This document shows, one piece after another, positions 46,101 through 54,397 of a stretch of 54,960 nucleotides of DNA. The notes under the pieces were generated by a model, which was not told the DNA's origin, made no database searches, and worked only from the letters and a program-made list of their open reading frames with translations. This stretch comes from CAYVKM01 sp964452045 (GTDB taxonomy: Bacteria > Calditrichota > Calditrichia > RBG-13-44-9). Both the position numbers and the translations under genes were made by a program. Location of the stretch: positions 1-54,960 of the forward strand of contig CAYVKM010000016.1 in NCBI GenBank assembly GCA_964452045.1, written 5' to 3'. How positions within the stretch are numbered: the first letter of the stretch is position 1; each line of letters begins with the position of its first letter.

Positions 46101-46836
46101 ATACCAGAAACCTAAGACCGAAGAAGCAAGTCAGCAGGAATATTCCGCTACCCAATTAATGCTTTTCCGGGAGAATAAAAAAAGATACCTAAAACACTAT
46201 TATCTGAAAGATAGCCAGATCTTTCCACCCGAATTTAATATCGAATATTCTAATGATATCAGTGGTGCATTATGGGGTTCAATTATCCATAAACTTTTGC
46301 AGGATTTTTACCTTCGGGAATCCCGTGACGACCAGTTGAAAATGAATCAACTGTTTTTATACTACGAGGTGGATTCGGCACAGCGGGAATCACTTTCCAG
46401 ACAAATGTCCGAAGTTATGAAAAAGGTAAGAAAGTCCGAACTGAATAAGCTCCTGAAAAAAGGAAAGCCGAAAAGCGAATTTTTAGTGGAGATGCCGGTC
46501 GGGAAATTCATCCTCAAAGGCATCTTCGATTGTATGTTCAGGAATCCACGGCAAGAATGGGAAATTGTTGATTATAAAACAAACCGGATCACCGAAAAGG
46601 ATATTTCCAGTGTGACCAAAAAGTATGAATTTCAGATGCGCTGTTATGCTCTGCTCCTATCCTACCTCTTTCCGCAACAAAAAGAATTCCCTATTAATCT
46701 CTACTTCCTGGAGCCAAACAAATTAGTACACAAGGTTTATCAGGTTCTACAAATTGAGACAACCCGTACCGAAGTAAATAGACTTATGGAAGATCTTTTT
46801 TCACTGGAAAGTGAATTGTTTTATTCTTTTCCATAG
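43189..46836 (+). CDS. addA: UvrD/REP-type helicase-nuclease, AddA-like
   Basis: The 1215-residue protein has a superfamily 1A helicase core with Walker A SAGAGSGKTT at 20-29, TFTEKAAAEMKERI, Walker B VDEFQDTD from 379, VGDVKQSIFGFR, and the late motif TYHSAKGMEFPVVI. The C-terminal RecB-type nuclease shows GSIIHKLLQ near 1030 and EIVDYKT at 1125-1131. It should process double-strand DNA ends for recombination, normally together with AddB. No AddB gene is adjacent, although the two usually sit together. The length matches Firmicutes-type AddA. RecB is a less likely label because no RecC or RecD is near. Confidence 0.88.
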   Translation: MNLTPNQLKALDLKRNLLVSAGAGSGKTTILVNRYLHILLENPQLNVQNVLAITFTEKAAAEMKERIFKEITRQFEINRPKQERLFNLLQQLNNVQISTIHSFCAGVLRQYAIEAQLNPSFQILKDYQTDNLLNQTFRNFFLTYQPNDLEEKKYVTRALQEYRIPNLRKYFRVLYRSRQILLQFFERMIYDSPEDILTDSQNLFVEYHQNLLQPLIDDHEFWEKIKLLAELEKAGTVPSIRENFENYTASATNPASSFGALNNLIQIITKNDGGAYTSVPGGKKTWGEEGVAVYQDASQRAAEFSESILPIQLETEKSAAEIFKGLSMLMFNLLKAVEENKRFINALDFDDLQIYLLQLLQQFPDIRDQLRKQYQYILVDEFQDTDVLQSNILFLLSHNQLGELDQNRLFIVGDVKQSIFGFRNSNVRIFQEYARMITQQGSEKIPFSIPDLDNKVVVSEENRRGLITLSNNFRSTSNLISFYNRAFGPIFQSESEWDVDFQPLDVPGKPRDYHQSEIQLHLHIDQSEDKPDMVDQEIKQVIDIINKLVTDEKHQKTIIENDQRREIPLNYGDIALLIRSRRHLPALEQSLRNAGIPYQTYKGVGFFESREIQDIYYLLRSILNPHDDFALLTVLRSEFVGLSDITLFYLSQFKDGTYWERLQKFKDYMDGREQLADLVKPDFLKHLTDNNFSLQISDEEKYAIRSILKNYSGWFELARQGLISRLLDAVIEGLQIKVILAAGRDSDQKLANLNKFLHYVYDFEEGKSPLLQDLVETVGKQIRGEISEGEAVILAEDTNKVNILTYHSAKGMEFPVVILPFLGRPFQYNSGFLMDKKYGFALDLERSRTDSNTKPFLYEQFKKRDRSKIEAEEKRLFYVANTRAKDHLFLLGSLNKGNTSNPSYLGWLMDSFEITVDPEGENDTYTISEEDFEFIVYSYIIREAESAEQKKLIVEKGPKEKVDIIPGEFLKYQKPKTEEASQQEYSATQLMLFRENKKRYLKHYYLKDSQIFPPEFNIEYSNDISGALWGSIIHKLLQDFYLRESRDDQLKMNQLFLYYEVDSAQRESLSRQMSEVMKKVRKSELNKLLKKGKPKSEFLVEMPVGKFILKGIFDCMFRNPRQEWEIVDYKTNRITEKDISSVTKKYEFQMRCYALLLSYLFPQQKEFPINLYFLEPNKLVHKVYQVLQIETTRTEVNRLMEDLFSLESELFYSFP

Positions 46837-46869
46837 AAAATGAGTATCTTTGTCCAAACGAGAGGATAA

Positions 46870-47985
46870 ATGATGAATATGTTAAAATTCATCCCATTAA
46901 TTCTGATCATCTTTCAGGTTTTTTGCCAGAAATCTACTACAGAAAAGACATCAACCATTCACCTGCGGGGTCTGGCCGATACGGTAGGATTTGCCCATAC
47001 AGCCTTACAAATGGATTCGATCATGGAACGGATAAACCGCACAGACGGGCAGGAACGCGGTAATATTTTTCAGATTCAGGATGTGGATCAGAATACTGCC
47101 TGGCAAATGGTCATTTGTCCGCATGACGATTACAGCTATGCCGGTGTGCTCTATCCCTATGTACTGAAAAACCTGAGTGCTTCAAATGTCATTATTTTTG
47201 GTGTTGCCCACCAGGCCAAAGATTTAAACATCGCCAACAAGATCGTCTTCGATAATTTCAGCGAGTGGAGAGGTCCCTATGGCAATATTCCGGTTTCGCC
47301 CCTGCGCGAGGAGATAATCGCACAGTTACCACAGGACAGTTACATCATCAGCGATAGTTTGCAGGAAGTCGAACACTCTGTGGAAGCACTGCTCCCTTTT
47401 ATACAATACTACAACCGGTCGGTAAATATCGTCTCTATTTTAGTGCCCTATATGAATTTTGAAAGGATGAATGAGATTGCCGTGCCCCTTTCTAATGCCC
47501 TGGAAACGGTAATGGAAAATCATCAATTGAAATGGGGAAAAGACGTCGCTATTGCTATCTCCAATGATTGTGTTCACTATGGCGATCGGGACTGGGGCGG
47601 CAAAAATTATGCACCCTTTGGTGCGGACACTGCCGGTTACCGGGCTGCCACAAATTTCGACATGAACATCATCAGCGAGTGTCTTATCGAACAACTGGAT
47701 CCGCAAAGAATCCGGCGTTTTTTTGAATATACCGTAGACAGAGATGATTATACCAAATACGCCTGGACCTGGTGCGGGCGCTATTCAATCCCATTTGGTC
47801 TCCTTACCGGATATTATTTAAATAAGGATGTATCCCGGAAAGCACTTTATGGTACCATGCTGCGCTACCGAACCAGTATAAGCCAGAATCCTTTACCTGT
47901 ACATGATCTTGGAATGGGAGTCACTGCGCCTGCGAATATTCATCATTGGGTGGGATATGTAGCCATCGGATACCGCTTCCAATAA
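46870..47985 (+). CDS. exported Memo-family protein
   Basis: The 371-residue protein matches the Memo family (AmmeMemoRadiSam protein B): PHDDYSYAG, VAHQ, EHSVEALLPFIQYY, SNDCVHYGD and WCGRYSI. Residues H85, H114, H236 and C302 correspond to the metal-binding H49, H81, H192 and C244 of human MEMO1. Unusually for the family, a hydrophobic leader (about 4-18) precedes it, ending FQVFC, so it appears exported and perhaps lipid-anchored at C19; the lipobox is imperfect. AMMECR1 and radical SAM partners of the usual trio are not adjacent. An AGAGGA site precedes two close ATGs. It ends at a strong shared terminator. Confidence 0.82.
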   Translation: MMNMLKFIPLILIIFQVFCQKSTTEKTSTIHLRGLADTVGFAHTALQMDSIMERINRTDGQERGNIFQIQDVDQNTAWQMVICPHDDYSYAGVLYPYVLKNLSASNVIIFGVAHQAKDLNIANKIVFDNFSEWRGPYGNIPVSPLREEIIAQLPQDSYIISDSLQEVEHSVEALLPFIQYYNRSVNIVSILVPYMNFERMNEIAVPLSNALETVMENHQLKWGKDVAIAISNDCVHYGDRDWGGKNYAPFGADTAGYRAATNFDMNIISECLIEQLDPQRIRRFFEYTVDRDDYTKYAWTWCGRYSIPFGLLTGYYLNKDVSRKALYGTMLRYRTSISQNPLPVHDLGMGVTAPANIHHWVGYVAIGYRFQ

Positions 47986-47986
47986 A

Positions 47987-48019
47987 AAAAGCCGGCGATA
48001 ATAATTTATGCCGGCTTTT
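47987..48019. terminator. bidirectional rho-independent terminator
   Basis: AAAAGCCGGC and GCCGGCTTTT form a perfect 10-bp stem with a 13-base loop, flanked by A and T tracts. It serves the convergent Memo-family gene (plus) and TPR lipoprotein gene (minus); the T tract is longer on the minus strand. Confidence 0.85.
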
Positions 48020-48040
48020 ATGTGAACGTAAAAATCAAGA

Positions 48041-49159
48041 CTACTTATTACCTTCAAGCTGCTTCTGTTTTTCAAACATCTCTTCAGCTTTTTCTTTCAT
48101 ATTTTTCTGAGCATATACAACTCCCAGGTTATTAATCAGAAGGGTGTCATCGGGGAATCTCTGGACCGCATCTTCCAGGAAGGGTAATGCTTCATCATAG
48201 ATCAAGGCCGCTTTTTGTTGATATTGTGTGTCTTCTGTTTCATTGAACTTTTCCTGATTTTTGGTGGCGATCTGCAGGTAACTAATGCTTAACAATTCGT
48301 ATATATCCTTGTTGTCTGGCATCATTTCTATAGTTTTCTTGAGATAGGGAATTGCTTCCTGATACTTCTCATTGTTGTAAAAAAGAATGGAAATATTCAT
48401 GGGAATATTTGGATTATTCGGTTCCAGTTCCATACCTTTTTTCAACAGCTCTATGGCCTTGTTCAATGAATCTCTCTTAGAATAAATTTCTCCCAGGGCT
48501 AATAAAGCGTCTGCATTGGTACTGTTAACTGATAGAGCCCTGTTATAAAGTTCTTCCGCTTTATCCAGTTGATTGGCATTATAATAAAAATCCCCAACAG
48601 TTACCAAAAGGGTGTCGTTATTCGGTTTCATTTCAATGGCCTGGTTCATATATTTTTCCGCGGTTGCAGTATCTCCACATTGTAGGAATGAAGTTGCCAT
48701 TGGAGTCAGCGGTTCGGTTCTGGCCGGATCGGACAGATGGGCATTCAAGAATTTATCCGCCGCTTTGCAGAATAACTGTTTTTTCTTCTCAGGATCCTGT
48801 TCCTTTATAGCCGGATTATAAAAAGTTCTTAATGCATCATTATAGTTATCGGCAAAGTACTTTGTCCTTAACTGACTAATCTGGGGTGCAAACTGCTGTG
48901 AGATAGCCAAGCTTTTATCAAACGATTCGTTCATATCCGTGAACATCTCCTTCCGGCCCTGCAATTCACCCAGTAGATACCAAGCCTCGGGATTGTTGGG
49001 ATATTTTGCCACTGCTTCCTTGGCCAGATCGTATGCCTTGTCATACAAACCCTGGTTCATGTTAATGACCACACCTTCCAGTTCCGGTGGCCGGCAACCG
49101 ATAATCACAATAACACTCAATACCGCCATGATGATGAAAAATCCAAATACTTTTTTCAT
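48041..49159 (-). CDS. TPR-repeat lipoprotein
   Basis: The 372-residue protein starts with a lipoprotein signal peptide ending VIVIIGC, so lipid attachment at C22 is predicted and it should sit in the periplasmic face of an envelope membrane. About eight tetratricopeptide repeats follow, clear examples being PNNPEAWYLLGEL, STNADALLALGEIYSKRDSLNKA and PNNPNIPMNISILFYNNEKYQEA. Such repeats bind other proteins and no catalytic motif is visible. GGAGGAG precedes the ATG. Its start overlaps the mtnA stop by 4 bp, so it is translated with mtnA, although no functional link is known. Confidence 0.9.
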   Translation of the reverse strand: MKKVFGFFIIMAVLSVIVIIGCRPPELEGVVINMNQGLYDKAYDLAKEAVAKYPNNPEAWYLLGELQGRKEMFTDMNESFDKSLAISQQFAPQISQLRTKYFADNYNDALRTFYNPAIKEQDPEKKKQLFCKAADKFLNAHLSDPARTEPLTPMATSFLQCGDTATAEKYMNQAIEMKPNNDTLLVTVGDFYYNANQLDKAEELYNRALSVNSTNADALLALGEIYSKRDSLNKAIELLKKGMELEPNNPNIPMNISILFYNNEKYQEAIPYLKKTIEMMPDNKDIYELLSISYLQIATKNQEKFNETEDTQYQQKAALIYDEALPFLEDAVQRFPDDTLLINNLGVVYAQKNMKEKAEEMFEKQKQLEGNK

Positions 49160-50241
49160 AAATTCAGCTCCTCCTGCTTTAGATAGATTTTGTTATTTAA
49201 TTGTAAATTTTCGAAACTTCCTTTATAAGGTGGATAGATAATACCCTGCTCTGTGATAAAACCGTGTACCATTTCGGACGGGGTTACATCGAAGGCCGGA
49301 TTCCAGTATTTTGCATTGGGTGTGGTGATTTTTAACTGATCCCAGATAATCCCAACTTCCTCACCCGCCCTTTCTTCGATTGGAATCTGATCGCCATCGG
49401 AAAGAGACAGATCGAAGCTGGATAATGGTGCGGTAACGTAGAAAGGTATACTATGGTAGTGTGCGGCAATTGCCAGCTGATATGTTCCGATTTTATTGGC
49501 CACATCCCCGTTTGCCGCAATCCGGTCCGCACCCACCAGCACCAGATCCACTTTACCTTTTTGCATGGCATAGGCGGCCATACTATCAGTAATCAGCGTG
49601 GCCGGAATACCTGCCTGGTCGAGCTCCCACATGGTGAGGCGGGCACCCTGCAATAAAGGACGGGTCTCGTCCACCATTACATCTATCGGCCTACCCTGCT
49701 GGAAAGCAGTATAAACAGCCCCTAAGGCCGTTCCGATCCCCGCGGTAGCCAGGGCCCCGGTATTACAGTGGGTCAGGATAGTATCGCCGGATTTTATCAG
49801 GGTTGCTCCAAACCGACCGATGTGTTCGCACCGATCAATGTCATCCTGATGGATTTCTCGGGCAAGATTAAGCACCTCAACCAGCAATTCATCCGGATCG
49901 AGCTGCAGTTCTCTAATTCTGTTTATAATGCTGCTGAGTGCCCAGTTCAAATTAATCGCCGTGGGTCGGGCACCGGAGAGATAATCCGCCACTGAAGTTG
50001 TCTTTTTTAGAAAATCATTCCGGTCTTTGGACGATTTGCCTTTCATACCCAAGTAGAGACCGTAAGCGGCTGCCACACCGATTGCAGGTGCCCCACGAAC
50101 GCTAAGTCTTCGAATTGAATCATAAATATCTTCGGCTGTGAATAGATCAAGATAGGTAAGTTTTCCGGGGATCCTGGTCTGATCGATAATGCGTAAATGA
50201 TCCCCGTTCCATTCAATACTTTTTATCATCACATCTTTCAT
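49156..50241 (-). CDS. mtnA: S-methyl-5-thioribose-1-phosphate isomerase
   Basis: The 361-residue enzyme converts 5-methylthioribose 1-phosphate to the ribulose form in methionine salvage. It has VRGAPAIGVAAAYG near 48, the catalytic cysteine C159 in THCNTGALATAG, and D239 in GADRIAANGDVANKIGTY. Similar proteins also isomerise 5-deoxyribose 1-phosphate, so the exact substrate is open. Two ATGs lie four codons apart; M5 (50229) gives the more usual N-terminus. Other salvage genes are not adjacent, but a possible MTA nucleosidase is encoded at 26667. Confidence 0.95.
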   Translation of the reverse strand: MKDVMIKSIEWNGDHLRIIDQTRIPGKLTYLDLFTAEDIYDSIRRLSVRGAPAIGVAAAYGLYLGMKGKSSKDRNDFLKKTTSVADYLSGARPTAINLNWALSSIINRIRELQLDPDELLVEVLNLAREIHQDDIDRCEHIGRFGATLIKSGDTILTHCNTGALATAGIGTALGAVYTAFQQGRPIDVMVDETRPLLQGARLTMWELDQAGIPATLITDSMAAYAMQKGKVDLVLVGADRIAANGDVANKIGTYQLAIAAHYHSIPFYVTAPLSSFDLSLSDGDQIPIEERAGEEVGIIWDQLKITTPNAKYWNPAFDVTPSEMVHGFITEQGIIYPPYKGSFENLQLNNKIYLKQEELNL

Positions 50242-50349
50242 TCTAAATAGGGGAAAAAGTTATGACAATGTGTTAAATATTTCAAGATAATTTATTTTTT
50301 AGAACATTTTTTTCATTAATAAAACCGGGCTGATTACGATAAGTTTTCC

Positions 50350-50378
50350 TTGTTTAATATTGGCACCCGGAATATATT
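50350..50378 (+). promoter_or_regulatory. sigma70-type promoter for the barrel-SppA gene
   Basis: TTGTTT at 50350-50355 and TATATT at 50373-50378 are 17 bp apart, about 37 bp before the ATG at 50415. Confidence 0.4.
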
Positions 50379-50414
50379 TCACAGAATGATTTTGAAAAAA
50401 ATGGAGAGGCCACC

Positions 50415-52847
50415 ATGAGAAGATTGCTACCTCAACTAATCATTAGTATCTTTTTTCTCTTCGGACCGGAAATTTATACACAACCAATCCCGGATTATTA
50501 CAACCAATATACTTTTCTAATGGCCCCACCGGGTGTTTTCCAGGATGGATTATTGGGATTCGTTAATCCTGCGGTTCTCCGGCTTTATGGCACTGAGGAA
50601 TCCAGGTTTTACTGGAATACCGATGGCACAGATGCTTTCTCCTTTAATGATTGGGGATTTTTTGCCGGAGTACATGGCCTGGGCTTTGGCGTCTACCGGC
50701 AGCATCCCCAACCGGATATCACCGTTACAGATTATCGCCTTTCGCTCGGTTTCGGCTCAGAAAAAAGCGCCTGGGGATTCGGCTATGGCTGGTCGTCCGG
50801 GGACTTTAGTGCTCTGGGCCGGGAGCGTATTTTAAGCACCGGTACTATTTACCGGCCGTTTCCCTATCTCTCACTGGGCATCGTAGGCTACTGGTCTTTA
50901 AAAAGTTCAGCCAAGGAGGGAATGGCGGAAATCGGGATTCGTCCCTTGGGGAATCCTTGGCTTACTTTGTTTGCCGATGGCGCTTTACAGAAAGAAATGA
51001 AATTTTCCGATGCACCATGGAGCGCCGGAGCCACAATTAAACTGGTGGACGGAATCGATCTGATAGGACGCTATTTTAGCAGCGAAGCATTTACCCTGGG
51101 TCTTAACATAAATTTGGGAAGAGGCGGTATCGCATCCCAGGCTCACTACAATACAAATCAATCTTACAGCAACACTTCCTATATGATCCGGACTGGCAAC
51201 CGTAAACCAAGTGTATTTCCGGGAATAATCATGAAAGACCGCCAGTATCTTAAAATGAATCTCAAGGGTATAGTGAGGTATCACAAATATCGCTTATTCG
51301 ATAATCAGACCCACCCGCTACTGGATATTTTGGAGGATATCAAACGGGCAAAAGATGATCCCACGTTGGGTGCCATTGCTCTGAATCTATCTTCCCTGCG
51401 GGTACTTCCCGAACATGCCTGGGAAATCCGCCAGGCACTGCAGGATGCCCGAAAATCGGGAATAAAGGTTGTCGTTTTTATGGACCGGGCGGAGATGACC
51501 CGTTATCATCTGGCCAGCGTAGCGGATTTAGTGGTACTGGATCCGGAGGGAGATTTAACCCTGCCGGGATATTTACAGGGTCTCACCTATTTTAAGGAAA
51601 CGTTGGCCAAAGTCGGACTGGGTTTTGAGGAATGGCGCTATTTTAAATACAAATCTGCCGCGGAACCTTTGAGCCGGGAGAATATGTCCCCGCCGGACCG
51701 GGAACAACGCCAGGCTTATGTGGACGATCTCTACCAGAGTGTCCGGTCGGACATCTGTGAGAGTCGTGGACTTGATCTACAAAAATTTGATGATATTATA
51801 AACAACCAGGTTTTTATCCTCTCGGACCAGGCCCTGAAATTAGGTCTGGTGGATACCCTGGCTCGCTGGTCAGCAGTTGGGGCGATAATGAATAAAGTTC
51901 TGGATCATAAGGCGCTCGGGATCTCTTCAGACAGATTGAGGGACGATAAAATTGTCACCGATAACTGGGGCGCAAAGCCAAGAATCGCCGTGGTCTACGC
52001 CATTGGAGAATGCGCCATGGATCAGGGCATTAAAGCGCGCTGGCTGGAGCAAAAACTGCTAGCTCTGGCAAAAGACAAAAGTGTAAAGGCGATTGTATTT
52101 CGGGCCGATTCCCCAGGAGGAGACGGTATGGCCAGCGATCTGGTAGCCGAAGCCATCAAGAAATGCAAACAGAAGAAACCGGTGATCGTCAGCCAGGGAC
52201 AGGTGGCCGGTTCCGGCGGCTACTGGATATCCATGTACGGGAATGAAATTATCGCCGGACCTTCAACCATCACCGGATCAATTGGGGTTATCGGGGGATG
52301 GCTGTACAATAAAAGTTTTACCGAGAAGCTGGGGATGACCTCGGATTTTGTCAAACGCGGTGCGCATGCTGATCTTGGATTCGGAGCTGGTCTGCCCTTT
52401 ACCGGACTGGAAATACCCGCCCGTAACCTCACCGAAGAGGAACAGGCCAGGGTTAAAGAAATTATCCTAAAATATTATGACGATTTCGTGGGGAAGGTAG
52501 CGGCCGGGCGGGATCTGCCGGTTGATTCGGTTAAAAAGATCGGCCAGGGTCATTTTTATTCCGGGCTGGAGGGTCTCTCGCTGGGGCTGGTTGACGAGAT
52601 CGGTGGCATGATGACCGCTATTGCCATGGCAAAATACAAAGCAGGAATTAAACCTGATGCAGATGTTGAGCTGGTTGAGATTCCGGAGTACCTGGGATTA
52701 ATTGATCTCAATCCCCGGAGTTCCCTGGAGATTACCCGGATTAAAAATGATCCGGTTTATATTTATCTCAAAATGGTAAGCGAAAGACCGGGACATCCAT
52801 TGCCCATGCTACTGCCCGGTACCTATCCGGTTCTTGATCTAGAATAG
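50415..52847 (+). CDS. sppA: PorV-like beta-barrel fused to SppA signal peptide peptidase
   Basis: The 810-residue protein begins with a signal peptide (about 1-22). Residues 25-270 look like an outer-membrane beta-barrel: many alternating Gly/Tyr/Phe strands and a FVNPAVLRLYG segment recalling the NPA motif of PorV-type barrels. Residues 280-810 form a full double-domain SppA protease. Lysine K413 in KYKSAAEP and serine S600 in VAGSGGYW match the catalytic K209 and S409 of E. coli SppA. SppA normally sits in the inner membrane and cuts leftover signal peptides; here the anchor appears replaced by a barrel, so the site of action may be the outer membrane. GGAGAGG precedes the ATG. Confidence 0.85.
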   Translation: MRRLLPQLIISIFFLFGPEIYTQPIPDYYNQYTFLMAPPGVFQDGLLGFVNPAVLRLYGTEESRFYWNTDGTDAFSFNDWGFFAGVHGLGFGVYRQHPQPDITVTDYRLSLGFGSEKSAWGFGYGWSSGDFSALGRERILSTGTIYRPFPYLSLGIVGYWSLKSSAKEGMAEIGIRPLGNPWLTLFADGALQKEMKFSDAPWSAGATIKLVDGIDLIGRYFSSEAFTLGLNINLGRGGIASQAHYNTNQSYSNTSYMIRTGNRKPSVFPGIIMKDRQYLKMNLKGIVRYHKYRLFDNQTHPLLDILEDIKRAKDDPTLGAIALNLSSLRVLPEHAWEIRQALQDARKSGIKVVVFMDRAEMTRYHLASVADLVVLDPEGDLTLPGYLQGLTYFKETLAKVGLGFEEWRYFKYKSAAEPLSRENMSPPDREQRQAYVDDLYQSVRSDICESRGLDLQKFDDIINNQVFILSDQALKLGLVDTLARWSAVGAIMNKVLDHKALGISSDRLRDDKIVTDNWGAKPRIAVVYAIGECAMDQGIKARWLEQKLLALAKDKSVKAIVFRADSPGGDGMASDLVAEAIKKCKQKKPVIVSQGQVAGSGGYWISMYGNEIIAGPSTITGSIGVIGGWLYNKSFTEKLGMTSDFVKRGAHADLGFGAGLPFTGLEIPARNLTEEEQARVKEIILKYYDDFVGKVAAGRDLPVDSVKKIGQGHFYSGLEGLSLGLVDEIGGMMTAIAMAKYKAGIKPDADVELVEIPEYLGLIDLNPRSSLEITRIKNDPVYIYLKMVSERPGHPLPMLLPGTYPVLDLE

Positions 52848-53216
52848 ATATTTAGTTTTCTTAATAAATCTAAACCAGTCATTGCGATCCCGCAGGTGCG
52901 GGATAGGCAATCTCCGCGTTAATGATGCGCCCAGGGATAGAAAGTATCGCCCTTTTTCAATACCTGGTTAACACCACTTTATTCCTTTTACAGAATAATT
53001 CCGATCCAATTTTTATCTGCAATTATCTGCCATGCTATTAGTCTTCTAATAACAAATGAGTGAATATACTGGCAGATGGATTTTGTCACAAATTTATCGA
53101 TAATCTTTGTTTCTTATGAAATTTTAATCACAACCTTAAACAATTTTACTTGATTTTGATAACATTTATTTTGTAAATAAGAAGGGTCGTGAATAAAATC
53201 ATATAGCGATAAAATT
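52848..53216. other. 369-bp intergenic region with a REP-like element
   Basis: This gap between two plus-strand genes contains the hairpin repeat listed separately near its start. The remaining AT-rich sequence must hold the promoter of the next gene. TTGATT near 53152 is followed at 17 bp by GTAAAT, a weak match only. No open frame was supported. Confidence 0.5.
52877..52918. repeat. REP-like hairpin element, single copy in window
   Basis: The element begins GTCATTGCGA and ends GCAATCTC, enclosing the perfect palindrome ATCCCGCA-GG-TGCGGGAT. The outer ATTGC and GCAAT also pair, giving a 13-bp stem with a bulge. Elements of the form GTCATTGCGA...GCAATCTC are scattered in many unrelated genomes. 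It is markedly more GC-rich than the DNA around it. Confidence 0.55.
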
Positions 53217-54350
53217 ATGAGAATTGCTCTCACAGGTTTTGTCTTTTTTAGCATTGTCTGTGTTGCATCTACATCATCATTGGATTTTCGTGGTCAATTA
53301 TCCGCCCGGATGGGATACAGCCGGAGCATTGAAACCCAGCAACTCTACGGGATTCGATACATCCCTTCCGCCGCGTTGGGATTTAATTGGGGCAGTAGAT
53401 TCCTGGACAGTGAATTGTCCCTGAACGCGTACCATTCCGGACAATTTCAAAAGCTGAAGGATGTTGACTCCGACAATGATATAACTCCCTATCGTGCCTG
53501 GATAAGATTCAGTACAGCGCAATTCGAACTGCGGGCAGGTTTACAAAAAATAAATTTCGGATCGGCCACATTATTCAGGCCTTTAATGTGGTTCGACTCC
53601 ATCGATCCGCGCGATCCCCTCCAGATTACCGATGGCGTATATGCCCTATTAGCCCGTTTCTATTTTTTAAATAACACCAACATATGGATCTGGGGATTAT
53701 ACGGAAACGAAGATCTCAAGGGATGGGAGTTTTATAAAACTGTTAAAGATGCACCGGAATTTGGAGGAAGATTTCAAATACCGGTTTTCAATGGAGAATT
53801 TGGTCTTACCATTCATCATCGCAAAATAAAATTCGATACTTTTACTTTTCCCATTATGAGTAAAATCGGTCATGAGGCAGAAGAAAACCGAATAGCGCTG
53901 GACGGGAAATGGAATCTGGAACTAGGACTTTGGTTCGAATATACACTGACCCATCAGAACACGGATCTGCTGATCTATGATTGGCGCAGTGCTTTTACAG
54001 TAGGATCAGATTACACCTTCGACATCGGTAATGGATTGACAATTCTGGGCGAACATTTTCAGCTTGAGAACAGTGAGGAAGCATTTAAATCCGGTCAGGG
54101 TATAAAATTTACCGCAGGTTCTTTTAATTACCCGATAGGATTATTGGATCGTGTAGAAGGTATCTTATATTATGACTGGGAAAATGAGAGTTATTATCGC
54201 TTTATAAACTGGCGAAGAACTTATGATCACTGGTCTTTTCACCTAATGGTATTCTGGAACCCGGATCAGTACCAGCTTTACCAGAGCCAGGCAGGAAACA
54301 ACCTCTTTACCGGTAAAGGATTTCAGTTAATGGCAGTATTCAATCATTAA
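53217..54350 (+). CDS. predicted outer-membrane beta-barrel protein of unknown function
   Basis: The 377-residue protein starts with a short signal peptide (about 1-18). The rest is rich in alternating aromatic and polar residues with repeated strand patterns such as ARMGYSRSI, ELRAGLQKINFGSATLFRP and WSFHLMVFWNPD, as in porin-like barrels. GSATLFRP followed by DPRDP resembles a segment seen in porin-like proteins near export systems. I cannot name the family. No good ribosome site precedes the ATG. It lies 47 bp before an ABC-transporter ATPase gene and is probably co-transcribed, which suggests a role in an envelope export or lipoprotein-handling system. Confidence 0.65.
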   Translation: MRIALTGFVFFSIVCVASTSSLDFRGQLSARMGYSRSIETQQLYGIRYIPSAALGFNWGSRFLDSELSLNAYHSGQFQKLKDVDSDNDITPYRAWIRFSTAQFELRAGLQKINFGSATLFRPLMWFDSIDPRDPLQITDGVYALLARFYFLNNTNIWIWGLYGNEDLKGWEFYKTVKDAPEFGGRFQIPVFNGEFGLTIHHRKIKFDTFTFPIMSKIGHEAEENRIALDGKWNLELGLWFEYTLTHQNTDLLIYDWRSAFTVGSDYTFDIGNGLTILGEHFQLENSEEAFKSGQGIKFTAGSFNYPIGLLDRVEGILYYDWENESYYRFINWRRTYDHWSFHLMVFWNPDQYQLYQSQAGNNLFTGKGFQLMAVFNH

Positions 54351-54397
54351 GAATGTGTTCAATTTATCTTAAATCGTTTTTATAAGTTAGGGTGAAA

